Shown one piece after another: positions 41,801-52,419 of a DNA stretch of 64,000 bases. The position numbers and the translations under genes were made by a program. Below the pieces are notes generated by a model. The model was not told the DNA's origin. It did no database searches and saw nothing but the letters and a program-made list of their open reading frames with translations. The DNA comes from Sanguinoderma infundibulare (Eukaryota > Basidiomycota > Agaricomycetes > Polyporales > Polyporaceae): the NCBI GenBank assembly GCA_032821775.1, contig JAVLRN010000013.1, positions 620,001 to 684,000 on the forward strand, given 5' to 3'. How positions within the stretch are numbered: position 1 is the first letter of the stretch; each line of letters starts with the position of its first letter.

Positions 41801-44009
41801 GTGATCGCGTCATCCAAGCCGTCACTTCTGGCCCGCACGACAGAGTCATTGACCCTGTGCGTCCTCCGTCATCCTTCCACATGGTCATAGTCACTGATCC
41901 ACCGAATCCTAGGACATACACGAAATATGGAAGGAGACGGTAAGAACACAGTGATCGTAGTCGTTCTGGATAGCTAACCTTGCACCGTTACATAGCGATG
42001 GCCGGGGCGTGTCAAGACGCACCACTTTGTGCTCGCACTGCGAGACTATTACCGTCAGGGGGTCGAACGAAAACACAAGGTCGCTCATGGAGACGCGGTT
42101 TCAAGTAGGGTGGCCGACGAGGACGAGTGGGCTATGGAGTGGATCAATATCCACAGGCTACAGGCCATCGCCGAAGCGTTCGACGACGAGGGGTCAGGCT
42201 TTATCACCATCGAGGAAGTGAACAATCTCACCGCGTCGCGTCCAAAGGGGTGGAGGTATGTCTAATAGAGGCAGGGGATCATGAGGCCGAATGATATTGA
42301 TCGGCATTGCTTCCTCAGTCTCCCCCATTGGCTAGCGTATTGGGGGATAGGCTGGCAGATGACCGCAACAAAGTACAGGGACATGATCGTGAGCATCTGC
42401 GCAAAAATGTTCGCGATCCGGTCGCAGGTCCACCCCGCGAACCGGAACGCTGTCGACGAGTACCTGCGGACCGTCTGGCAGAAAATAAGCACCCTAACGT
42501 CCTCGCTCGTCAAGACGTACCAAGCGGATTCGCTCCAGGAGCGCTTCAAGAGTTACGTCGAGGCCGAGGAGCAACGCTTGCGGGAAGGCCTGGAGACGGT
42601 CAAGTACGACATCGATGCGATGGACACCCTGTTGCTCGTCACTGGGCCGGGCCGCATCGAGAAGGTGAGCAGCTTCCTGTTTGATCGATGGAGTACTGAA
42701 CCTGACATGAAACGTACTGCAGTATCTCCTTCCTCTTCTGTGGCTCCTTCTCCGTCGCGACTTTGAGATCTTCCGCCTCTGTCGTAACACGTTCATCCAC
42801 AAAGATGAGCTGTGGGATTCGGCGGATACAATAGTTTGGGTCTTCGATGCTATTACACAACGGCATGATGATCTCGAGGGTACGTCGCAGTTGTTCATCC
42901 CATTCCTGTCTCTGTTTGTGGCTTCTCGTCAGCACTCAACCAATCTCATCGCTGAACAGCTCTTTTCAAACAACAAAGACTGGATCCTGGACCGCAATTC
43001 AAGACCTTCGCAAGCGAATTGGTACGTCAGGACAATTAACTCCCCCCTCTCACGTTGCTGATTGCGCACATCAGTTGAACTTCTGGCACGACTCGAAGAA
43101 ATTCTGGTCGCTTGACAACCTGCGGATGCACGTATTCCTCGAGGTCGAGTACGACGACGCGGAGGAGGACCAGAGTGTGGAGGTCAGCAACCTCCTCAAA
43201 TATCCCCGCTTGTATGCCCCGCTGGTGGAGGACACCATCACCGAAAACGACGCGACGGCGCTGAATAGTGACATCGTGTGCGACAACTGCGGCGACCCGA
43301 TCTACGGCACGCGCGTGGTCTGCATGGAGTGCGGCTGCCGTACCACGTTTGACTTCTGCGACAAGCCTGCATGCGTGGGGTGCAGGATCGAGACCCGCGA
43401 CGACATCACCTCACCCCACCTCCCCACCCACGACTTCGTCAAGATCCGTACTCCCATCCTGCAATGCCGCTCGATTGGCAAGGTCTTGCGCACTGCGAAG
43501 GCCGGACTCGAGCGCGCAAAGGAGCTGATGAAGAAGGCGGAGGAACAGAGGAAGGCAGAAGACGTGAAGCTGTCCGGGGAGGGCACGGAAGGAGAAGGAG
43601 AAGACGACGATGGTGCGATGAGTATGCCGGAGAAGAAGGCCGCAGAATCGGAGGACGAGGTCATCACGCTGACTTGTCTCAAGTGCGAGGCTGCCGTCTC
43701 TCAACCCTGCCTGTACTGCATCGACTGCCCGGGTACGTTATCATTGATCCGTATCCAGCACATCCCATGGCTGACTATAAAACAGAGAGCTCTAAGGTGT
43801 TCATCTGCTGGAAGTGCGACGAAATGCACGCCGGCTTCAACCATGGCGCGCACCATTTATCGACGCACAACCTCGTCCGCTGTCTGGAGGCGGAGAAGCA
43901 GAAGGAGACAACCAACGAAGCCGACCGCATGGAGAAGCGGCTTGAGGCTATCGAGCACAAGTTAGATCGACTGATAACCCAGATGGAGAGGATCGAAAAA
44001 CTGCCGTAG
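38847..44009 (+). CDS. large EF-hand / ZZ-zinc-finger protein with 40-residue repeats
   Basis: Starts MSRFFSFGRRKTPK and runs into 14 copies of a 40-residue Pro-rich repeat. Then comes an alpha-helical region: GALQAIETAYREIQAYKETK, SLPGLVKALDEVAKLHPFIG, and across two introns VAVGAFRVVVELDMKRRDND and NACDTYAKKKLIVKVVKGSI. The next exons join by good splice sites (40933-41000, 41116-41171, about 41855-41912 and 41940-41996). They give a linker IHEIWKETRWPGRVKTHHFV and an EF-hand loop DDEGSGFITIEE followed by SRPKGW. Later exons hold LPHWLAYWGIGWQMTATKYR, a ZZ-type zinc finger (VCDNCGDPIYGTRVVCMECG) and a second Cys/His cluster (CLKCEAAV...CWKCDEMH). A C-terminal coiled coil, ADRMEKRLEAIEHKLDRL, ends it. 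This EF-hand/ZZ architecture recurs in Agaricomycetes. A calcium-linked signalling or adaptor role is inferred, not known. The start could also be 38775. Confidence 0.8.
38889..40568 (+). repeat. 14 x 120-base coding tandem array
   Basis: Fourteen units of exactly 120 bases without insertions. Each encodes RPPAPTSSAPLPPPPDSEPV followed by PAVQAPVVVLPEAAAKGSTS. The units differ only at about three sites: C/T in TC(C/T)ACATC, G/A in CCA(G/A)CC, and A/G in GCC(A/G)CCCC. The last unit also has a change to ACAG. Units 4-7 and 8-11 have the same order of variants, which points to a 480-base higher-order duplication. Confidence 0.95.
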
Positions 44010-44059
44010 GCGCTCGCCGTCAATCGTGACGAGTGACCACGCCGACCACCTCGCTTCCA

Positions 44060-44460
44060 CCGCGCACCCGCCCTCACGGCTCCCTTTTCCCCTCCCACTC
44101 CCAACCTTTACCTTGCCGCCTTTTTCTCTACATCACCCCTCCTTCGGTTACGTTGATCCGTCTTCGATCTCCTCTGTCATCAATGATTTATCCACTTCCG
44201 CCATCCTTTCCAACCCCTCTCTTCATCCTAACTCCACCCTCTTCCGCTGCCTCTACGATTCGCATGCGCCGCCCGGTCATCCCTACGCTCGTGTCTCTTC
44301 TGCCTATTCCGCCGTCGTCCAGCTCTATGTGCGGTCTTCGCAGCTCGACGACGGATACACGCGCCTCTCCCTCTTGCCTGTTCGGTTGTGACGTCTTCGA
44401 GACGACACATCATATCTTCGTCGCCTGTCCTCGCTTTGCCTCTGTATGTTTCCCTTGTTC
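44060..44460 (+). pseudogene. possible LINE 3' remnant (zinc-binding motif)
   Basis: Plus-strand frame with CLFGCDVFETTHHIFVACPR near 44375-44437. This resembles the C..C...(E)(S/T)..H..(V/F)..C zinc-binding motif at the end of non-LTR retrotransposon ORF2 proteins in Agaricomycetes. The sequence before it is Ser/Pro-rich and broken. There is no reverse transcriptase core. The assignment is tentative. Confidence 0.4.
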
Positions 44461-44528
44461 TGTGCGTCCTATGGCCGTAACGATTTCCTCGTACTCGGCT
44501 TCTCCTAGCTTAAAGGGATTGACTAGTG

Positions 44529-44650
44529 TTAGTTAGGAACGGCCTCAATGGCGAAGACGGTTGTGAGCAATGGACATCTCGTCGTGCGCTCGAGAGCGTT
44601 CTGCGACTTGTTGTACATGAGCTGTGTGGCATGAGACGAGAACAGACATT
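44529..44650 (-). pseudogene. O-methyltransferase 3' fragment
   Basis: The minus strand has TQLMYNKSQNALERTT and then, after about 10 unrelated residues, IEAVPN and a stop. The intact methyltransferase at 54904-56836 has LMYNSLNALERTTSNFEK and ends IEAVPN stop. The middle of the last exons (FEKIVTESGF...) is deleted here. It is a small relic of a second member of the same family, lying tail-to-tail with the LINE remnant and next to the peroxin gene. Confidence 0.6.
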
Positions 44651-44785
44651 GGGATCCAGCGCGTAGGCACGCAGGGGTCGTGTTTACCATCTCTGTTCCG
44701 CAGGTAGCTTTCGTGATATTACAACAAGCAACACACAACATAGATCGCATCGTGGACGCACACGACCTCAGTCCGGTACGGTAGT

Positions 44786-46681
44786 CTACGAATGGTCCGC
44801 ACCCGCGGCTTCCCAAACCGCCGCCTTCAGCCGCTGCTTCAGCTCCCTCGCAGGCGAGCTCTGCGGCGTCCGGCCCGAACCGCTCACCGACTCCTTAGTG
44901 CTGCCGCTCTCTGGGGGCGGCCAACCGGAATTGGACGAGGACGCGCGATTGTGGCCCGACCCGCTGCTGCTCGAGCTTTCCGTCAGCGTCGTCCCAGCCT
45001 GGGAAGCGGAGGACGCGATAGAGCCCGAACCGGACGTGGAGGGGGGCGGCTGGAACTCGTCCCTCCTGACCCCCAGCTCGCCCGGCCCAATGATCTCCAC
45101 GGTCTCCGTGAGGACCGCGATGCGCGTCCACCGCCGGAACCGTGTATACTACACGCAACAGTGAGCGATATGAGCACAAAAAAAACCGAGATTCGACGCA
45201 CCTTGCCCATCCCGCCCTTACAGCTCGGGCCCTCCCACTTGTTGTCCGCATACACCCACCCGTCGCCGTCCGTGCACGGCTCCTCGACCTCCTGCTCGTC
45301 CCCCGCGTCAGGCACGTCCCCACTCGAACCGGAACTCGCACTGGCACGGAGCTCGCCATTGCTCTGGCCCTCTCCGTCCGCGCTCCTCTCCCCCAAGTCC
45401 AAGCTGCCGGCGCGCATCTTCCCCGCCGCCTTTAAGATCCGACTCGCGCCCGCCGCGGCAGCGCTCTCCTCCTTTGCCTGAGGCACGGGGCGCTCGACGC
45501 GGCTCGTCCCCGCGCCTTCCCGCCGGACGACGACCCGCCACTCCTCCTCCTCCCACCGCCAGCGGGCGACACGCTTCACGCGCCGCTTGCCATTTCCATC
45601 CGGGCCAGGCATGTACGCCGTCGTGGCCGCAGGGAGCGTGAATGCACTGGGCGGCGCGGCGGGCTGCTGTGAGATGGAACACCACGAGGGACGTTCCCCG
45701 GGTAAGAGCGCGGCGGTCCAGTCCAGCCCCATCCACCACCGCTGGTTCTCGTAGATCGTGAAGAGGAACCTGAGGGACGTCTCCGGCAGCTTCTCCTGCT
45801 GCTGCACCGCCAGCTTGGAGAAGGAGAAAAAAGAGGAGGAGGCGGACGCGAGTTGGGCCTCGGAGCGGGCCTGGGGCGAGAACGCAATGGGGGCCAATGG
45901 CTGTCCTGAGAGGAGGGACCAGGCGCGGTAGGCAGCCCAGCGGATGTGTGCGCTGCGCCAGAGCGCGCTGCGGATAACAGTGGCCCAGCGGGCGCGCCAG
46001 GTGAGAAGAAGGGTACCGGAGAGAGCGAGGAGGATCCGGATCCGGACGGTGTAGGCCAGGGCGAGGTAGGGTACATATAGGACGGCGAAGGAACGGAGGA
46101 GGATGAGCAGAGGCGGTATGGATGCCGTTGCGGGTCGGGTGGGTGCGAGAAGTGAGGTCAGGAGGGCATGAATGGTGGTAAGGTCGGCGATCGCGCGCTG
46201 GAGCGTATCCTCCGTGACGGGTGGGGAAGCTTGCTGGGCTTTTGGGTCGGTGCGGAGGCGGAAGAAAAGCAAGAACACAGCGAGGGGCAAGACATATCTG
46301 CCCGTCGCGTTCAATTAGCTCGGCTCGGGTGGGAAATAACGTCAGAATGAATGAATGCAGGTGTGAAGTACAAATGCGTGGCAAACAAAGCAGTTATGCG
46401 CACACGATCTCACGAAATACAGTCCGCGGATAATAAAACAACCAGACCAATCTCGCTCACCTCAATCCCAGCTCAGGGAGCAAGCATACAGCCCACCACG
46501 ATGCCAAGAATAGCCAGCAGTCCTCCCACGGCGCCCTCCATGCCAGCAGTTGCGCAAGATATCGGAGCCTTGAGATGGCGGGGGCGAGACCGACGAGAGT
46601 AGTCGTGAGGGGCGACGGAAGGGTGTTGAGAAACTCGACCAGCGGCGCCGGCTGGGAGGGGTCGTCGGCGGGTTTGGACAT
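44786..46681 (-). CDS. Pex24/Pex30-type peroxisomal membrane peroxin with dysferlin domain
   Basis: Three exons: 46461-46681, 45202-46297 and 44786-45148. Donors GTGAGC and GTGCGT and acceptors GGCAG and GTGTAG all keep the frame. Exon 1 starts MSKPADDPSQPAPLVEFLNT and has a helix WEDCWLFLASWWAVCLLPE. Exon 2 has further helices (VLPLAVFLLFFRL; LLILLRSFAVLYVPYLALAY) and then the DysFN half, LRFLFTIYENQRWWMGLDWT ... LLPGERPSW. The DysFC half follows: WRWEEEEWRVVVRR and later DGDGWVYADNKWEG with RFRRWTRIAVLTE. A Ser-rich tail ends WEAAGADHS. Known role of the family: ER/peroxisome membrane proteins that control peroxisome number and size. It appears intact at about 560 residues. Confidence 0.85.
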
Positions 46682-46689
46682 GAGAGAGA

Positions 46690-47850
46690 GTAAGAAGAGG
46701 GATTAGGGGGCCTCAGCTGGCGCATTCATCTCGAGGGCCGTAACAACCCCAGCGACCAGCACTCAATCACAAGCTTCCCTGCAGCCGGCTGACGTATCCT
46801 CAACGGGCGCTTGAGTTTCCTTTTCTGGGCTTCCAGTATTACATTTGAGCGCTCCGCCGGCCGTCGCTCAGCTTAGTGCTCAGTACCCCCTGGCAGCCCG
46901 GGCGCTGCTTCTCACCCACTGCTTCCTGCAGTATTGTCGGCCAGAGGTACGTACAAAACTGAGGAAGGCCTACTCAATAATCGTCATTGCAGCGTCGTAG
47001 CTGTCCCGCCGCCAGCTCTCGCACATAGCGCACTCTGGGCGGACGACCGTCTCGTCTAGTCGTCCTCACCCCCAGAAACCGATCAATGGACATTTACGCG
47101 GATGCCAAGCTACTCCAGACCAAGGTTATCATCCACGGGTGAGGATTGACCTAACATAAAGGAGTAAGTCTCCGTTGCTGAACTTTCGCGAACCGAAAGA
47201 TGAAAGTGAGTCGTCTCCATCCTAGGCCGAGGCGAACAGCGCTGCGGAAGGAAGAGAAGATTTTCAGTGAGCGTGATATCCTTTCGTTTTGCGTGCTTTC
47301 TGCGCATACCTGTACCCCGTATGGATATGCGATGCATGTTTGGTCGTACGCGCAAGACCCTTCGCACTGGCGTGCTGCGGACGCCGGCGTTTGCTGACCG
47401 CTTGCGCAGCGATCGCGCGGCGATCAACACCAAAACGCTTCCCCCCTGTGCAGATCCTAACTAGTGAGTGGGAAGTAGTAAGCCAAGCGAGGAGAATGCG
47501 CCTTGAACCACTGAGGTGAGCCGACCCCCGCTCTGTCACCCGGTCATGAACTCGCTGAGTGTCGCTCGAGCTCTGTGTACTCTGTATGTCTGAATCTTAT
47601 TCCGAAGGACATACAGTATACCACGATATCTTCTCCAGGTTCTATTTCAATGCGTACATGCACGCTCAAGACTAGAGACACCCTGGACCATTCTCCCGCT
47701 TTGACGTGCCACACCCGATGCATCGGCCGCTCGTCGGATATGAGACGGTGAAAGGCTATGTTAGCCTGAACTGCGGGCCCGCACATCGTCAAACAACACG
47801 AGGTCCTCACCATGACGTACGGTGCTCGAATACTCGAAGGCCCGGAAGCC
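46690..47850. other. intergenic, with a possible orphan first exon
   Basis: At 47087 MDIYADAKLLQTKVIIHG is followed at once by a good donor (GTGAGG), which looks like the first coding exon of a gene. No continuation is recognised downstream, so it may be a relic. Otherwise nothing is seen. Confidence 0.35.
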
Positions 47851-47855
47851 ATTCG

Positions 47856-47864
47856 CATATAAAA
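47856..47864 (+). promoter_or_regulatory. TATA box (ATATAAAAG)
   Basis: CATATAAAAGG about 110 bases upstream of the ATG at 47972, with a TC-rich leader between. Typical of highly expressed secreted-protein genes in fungi. Confidence 0.65.
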
Positions 47865-47971
47865 GGCGGACTGCTCGTTTCTCCAAACTTCAGATCGTCG
47901 CACTCCACTTGCGTCCGACTACTACCTTCTCTTCTCAACTACTCATCCTTCAGTCTCGAACCCCAGCCACG

Positions 47972-48971
47972 ATGCGGTCCGCTACCATCTTGTACGTTCT
48001 CATTGCGCTCGCCGTGAGCGGGTACGGTGCTCCGCTTGGGGCCCCCGAGGACGGGTGGGTGCCAGCTTAGATTCGATTCCTTGTTTTCATATGCAGAGGC
48101 TCATATATGTGTGCTCTTTTTCTGCAGCTCGGTCGCGGTGCACTCTCCTCTCCCTCCACCGCCGCCGCATGCGCTCCGCGAGGCTGCTGCACCCCCACCG
48201 AAGCCTCAGCCGTCGCCCGCGCCCCCGCACGCGGACCGGGAGGCTGCTGCGCCTCCGCCGAAGCCAAAGCCCTCGCCGCCGCCCCCTCATGCGGCTCGTG
48301 AGGCCGCCGCTCCCCCGCCCAAGCCCAAGCCATCGCCTCCACCCAAGCCTCAGCCTTCCCCGCCGCCCCCTCATGTGGCTCGTGAGGCTGCCGCTCCCCC
48401 GCCCAAGCCGAAGCCATCGCCTCCTCCCCATGCGGGTCGTGACGCTGCTCCCCCGCCAAAGCCCTCGCCCTCTCCTTCTCCCCCGCACGCTCGTGAGGCT
48501 GAAGCCGAGGCGGCTGCTCCCCCGCCAAAGCCCAAGCCTTCCCCACCACCCCCGCACGCTGGTCGCGACGCTGCGGCTCCTCCGCCCAAGCCCAAGCCGT
48601 CGCCTCCTCCCCACGCGGGTCGTGAGGCGGCCACTCCCCCGCCCAAGCCCAAGCCCTCCCCGCCGCCTCCGCACGCTGGGCGGGAGGCTGCTGCGCCTCC
48701 GCCCAAGCCCAAGCCCTCCCCGCCGCCCCCTCATGCGGCTCGTGAGGCTGCCGCTCCCCCGCCCAAGCCGAAGCCATCGCCTCCTCCCCATGCGGGTCGT
48801 GACGCTGCTCCCCCGCCCAAGCCCAAGCCTTCCCCGCCTCCTCCCCACGCTCGTGAGGCTGAGGCTGCTGCTCCCCCACCCCACCCTAAGCCGTCGCCTC
48901 CTCCGCACGCTGGTCGGGAGGCCGGTGCTCCCCCGCCCAAGCCCAAGCCTTCCCCTCCCCCCCACTTCTAA
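47972..48971 (+). CDS. secreted proline-rich repeat protein
   Basis: Exon 1 (47972 to about 48053) encodes a signal peptide, MRSATILYVLIALAVSGYGA. An intron (donor GTGGGTG, acceptor TTTCTGCAG near 48126) leads to SVAVHSPLPPPPPHALREAA. The rest is about fifteen repeats of a 15-22 residue unit, PPPKPKPSPPPPHAGREAAA, with variants (ADREAAA, VAREAAA, shorter PPHAGRDAAPP). It ends SPPPHF and a stop at 48971. There are no cysteines after the signal peptide and no catalytic domain. It is likely extracellular or wall-associated, and SP/PP-rich repeats may carry O-mannose; both are inferences from composition. Repeat number probably varies between strains. Confidence 0.75.
48150..48965 (+). repeat. 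irregular 45-66 base coding repeat
   Basis: GC-rich tandem array coding for PPPKPKPS...HA(G/A)REAA units. Longer blocks recur: the segment with CGTGAGGCTGCCGCTCCCCC and CATGCGGGTCGTGACGCTGC appears at about 48376-48440 and again at 48739-48810 almost unchanged. Confidence 0.85.
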
Positions 48972-48989
48972 GTGGCCTTCAGACACGTT

Positions 48990-50190
48990 GAGTGGGCAGC
49001 GCGGACCCGGGTTGCCGATGCGAGGCGGTTTTCATGGACAATTTCAGGGGTTAGCTAATTCGATTTCTCTAGAATTAGTTCAATGTGAATGAATGGACGA
49101 AATCCATACCCTTTGACCTTGGTGTATGATTATCGTGTGCTGACTATGGTCGTGTGCCACCCTTAATGTTCATCCTGATGGGCGGGCATGCTCAGATGTT
49201 GGGTGAAAGCGAAGAGGCTCCTGAAGCTTACATGGATCATGGCTTTCTCTCTCCATCCGTGTATGGCGATGAGTCGGATTGCAATAATCTCATTTCGAAT
49301 GTTGAACGTGTCGTGCCATCTAGATTGAGAGGCTGATGTCTGAGGACAGAGACTGGAGAGGAAAGCGTTGGCGAAACTCCGGAGCCGAATGGGTGAGTGG
49401 AGATCTAAACTGTGCTGAAATAGGCACGCGACTTTGAGACTCACTTGGCTCTATAGTGAGTTCCTCGGAATGCTCCAAATCCCCCAAATCACCCATGCAT
49501 ACATATGTTCATGTTGATGTATATGTACTCAGTACCAAAAGCCAGTGGAAGGCCTACACTACTGCTCGACTCCGACTTTACTCGGCTCCGGACATGATTA
49601 CATACATTATATAACTCGCACACAGCTGATATCACATCCCCAGCCCTTTCCTGCTCTTGCTCCAACGGTATCAGGTACGCATACACGCACATGTATCTAC
49701 CCAGCTTCTACAGATTTATGATCTCACAGCAGTATTGCAGGAATGCCTTTGAGTGTGAGGAACGAAGGGAGGCCGAAGGGGATTGGCGAAGTCGGGTTCA
49801 ACCTCTGTTTAGATGCAATTTGGCAGGAAATGGTTCCCCGGCGCATAAAATGTTACTCTGACACCACGGTGATGCGTGCCCTTGCTTGAAGGACCTCTGA
49901 ATCGACAACTGAAATCATTTTCCGCGACCAAGCTGCCAAATGATGCAAAGTGCTCGCATTCTATTACCTGCACGCCGTGCAACCCCGACAGCACCACAAC
50001 CGACAAAGCAAACCATAGGATCACATTGGGGCCAAAGAAAATTTCATATCAATTTCCGCTTTTTAGGCAAGTGTTTGAGTAACGCCTCGAAGGCTTGTCG
50101 CTTGCCGTACAGACACGCGGAACAACACGCAACAAGCGATACCAGCGGTGGCCATCATGATAACATGTTGATTACAGTGCAGCTACCCTG
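48990..50190. other. intergenic, nothing recognised
   Basis: 3' flank of the proline-rich gene followed by DNA without a conserved coding block on either strand. Confidence 0.5.
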
Positions 50191-50196
50191 GTCACC

Positions 50197-51563
50197 CTAT
50201 ACGTTGTCGGCGCCCAGGAGCGGCCGGATGACGTGCAGTTCAACTTGATGTCGCGTGAGCTCATCGAAGCTTGTGGTGGCCGTCGTCAACAGCCTGACAA
50301 AGGTCAAGACCGGGATTGTCGAATCTTTCGACAAGTTCGCCTCGAGCTGCGAGCGGTTCAACGCGACGAGGAAGACCATTGACATGGGATATATGGCCTG
50401 CGAGAGAAGAGTTGAGATTAAAGAGGGAATGAACAAGGCAAGGCGTTTGCGTTGACGTACGATGAGGGGCGTCAGGCAGCCGTGCACGAAGAACGAGAAG
50501 CCGTCCACGAACGGCATTTCAGGATAGACCACCGAGCGTGCCTGGTAGATGTCGACGACAATCTGGGGCACGATGAGCTTCTCCAAGGCTGCGCAGACGA
50601 AACACGACGGACCCAGAGCGTGCTGTACAATGTGCCGGACTTGACCAGCAAGATGAACACTCGCATGACTTCAGGTAGCCGGTGCCTGTAATGTCAATGG
50701 AAGAACGGTTCACCAACGCACCATGCCTTCAACCCGATCTGCGTTATAGCCAAAACGCTTGTCAAGACCGACACGAACGGGAAGACAATGCCCAAAGTAC
50801 TTGAGTAGAGCAGGCTGAACGTGGCGTGAGGTTGGGATGGGAAACGTCATGGATCATCCCCGCGACGCACAGCGCTACCGGTGAGTTACGTCAGAACATT
50901 GCCCCCATTCAAAGCTGAAACGGGTGGATACCGTACCTAGCGTTATCGCCACCAGCACGCACCCCAGACGGAGTACAAACCGAGTCCACCAGAGGACAAA
51001 CGCGCCACCAGACGATGGCGTCGCTCAAAAGCATCTGCAAAGGCACATAAGGTTCGAGCTGTCAAGCGCGGGTTGACAATAAGCTTACGTTCACACCAAG
51101 ACTGGTAAAAGCGACTATAGATTGCGCTTTGAGAGCGGCCACCTGCGACGAGTCCAAAGGGGCAGAGGACCTCTTGTCATGTCCTCTACGAGTCTATTCA
51201 TACTGACAACATTGGCGATGATAGCTGCCCAGTACGCGGCGGTTGATGCGTACAGGATCATAATGCTAGCTAGTAGCAGTGCGACGTTACGTTGTCTGCG
51301 TACGCCCTTCCGCCTGCGCGCGTTAGCCGAGATGGCGTGGGTTAAAGGAGAGGAACGCTCACAAGAGGAAACAAGTCGACATGATAGACAGGACTGTCAA
51401 CACTCCTATTACTGGATGAGCATCCTCCTACAAGATAATCGGGGATTACGCTCACCGTTGACAGGATGACTACCACAAGGAGGACATCCGAGCTCGGCAA
51501 GAACACCTGCGCGGCTGCTAACGCATCTGGGTTCACGTTCGAACGTTCGCGGCCTGGGTTCAT
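50197..51563 (-). pseudogene. seven-helix Agaricomycete membrane protein with two frame breaks
   Basis: Start MNPGRERSNVNPDALAAAQ, then VFLPSSDVLLVVVILST; exon 2 EDAHPVIGVLTVLSIMSTCF; exon 3 RQRNVALLLASIMILYASTA with AYWAAIIANVVSMNRLVED. Next come LLSDAIVWWR (a family hallmark), FVLRLGCVLVAITL, FSLLYSSTLGIVFPFVSVLT, SVLAITQIGLKAW, EVMRVFILLVKSGTLYSTLW, LEKLIVPQIVVDIYQARSVV and finally AIYPMSMVFLVALNRSQLEA. Introns have good GT/AG signals. Single-base frame breaks occur after DAIVWWR (about 51010) and after LYSTLW (about 50620). It is an uncharacterised multicopy family, function unknown. The frame breaks could be real or sequence errors. Confidence 0.55.
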
Positions 51564-51569
51564 GGGGAT

Positions 51570-52365
51570 ACGGAGGTGGGGATTGGGTGACGTCGGAGGG
51601 CTCTCCGTCGTCAGATGGCGTTAGAAAAGATATCTTCGAGGCGCAGATCTTCGGGAGGCGCAGTTACAAAGGCCTCTCCCATGCTCTGTCAAGCCGGATG
51701 CTCGGATGATGGCAACTCGAGCATTCACAGCCCTCGAAAGACATTCGAAACATGGCTTTGACACCGCGGACCACGATTGCAGCAAAGTAAAGGACAGCAA
51801 CACTTACCACAGGCCCAGATCGCCTCCAATATATATCAATGCTCCGAGAGCACCATACACACTCCCCGCCTCAAAAGCTCGGAGCTGCGTCCGCAGATAT
51901 TTTGCGTGATATTCCCAGTCGTGGCGTTGACAAGATGGGCGTCCGACTTGACAGCAGTGCGTGATCTACAGCCCAGCAGCCTTCGAGCGTGGCAGAGCAC
52001 GCAAATAGACCATCCACAGTGCGGTACAAATGCACAGGGAGGCTACATAGTAAAAACACATATCCTGGAGGTGGTGGACATTAGGCTAAGGTGGTTGGTT
52101 GTTGTCGTCGTGCAGGACGTTCGTCGCGACGACAGCATTAGCGCTGGTATTTAGGGCAGGCTGATCTTACCTTGCAGCTGAGCAACTCCTACCGACCGAA
52201 CCGCCCACTGACAGCGCCTGCCGAAAAGCTCTACCTTGCTGGTGAAATCCCCTAGCAACCGATTCACCACTTTAATCACCACCCACTAGGTATTCACCGA
52301 CTTCGCTGGTGAAGTCGGCTTTTCACCTGGCAACCTGGGCTCGGTCACCGCTTTCCGGGCGCGCA
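51570..52365. other. intergenic, with short inverted motifs
   Basis: Contains CGACTTC...GAAGTCG (52298-52317) and several CACC/GGTG pairs (52230-52330) that look like the end of a small repeat. No gene is seen. Confidence 0.4.
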
Positions 52366-52368
52366 GTG

Positions 52369-52411
52369 CTTGTCCGAGTCGTACTTGAAGTTGACCGCGC
52401 ACTTGTAGCGG
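52369..52411. repeat. 43-base sequence also found at the window end
   Basis: Identical to 63958-64000 in direct orientation; core GTCCGAGTCGTACTTGAAGT. It lies 8 bases upstream of the ATG of the HAD gene. In the opposite orientation it can read RYKCAVNFKYDSDK, which may be chance. Confidence 0.9.
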
Positions 52412-52419
52412 CAGCATCA

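Noticed and set aside
48055..49092. Arg-rich plus-frame ORF and long minus-strand ORFs over the proline-rich gene
   Set aside because: Shadows of a GC-rich repeat. Only the frame with signal peptide, intron and PPPKPKPS repeats makes sense.
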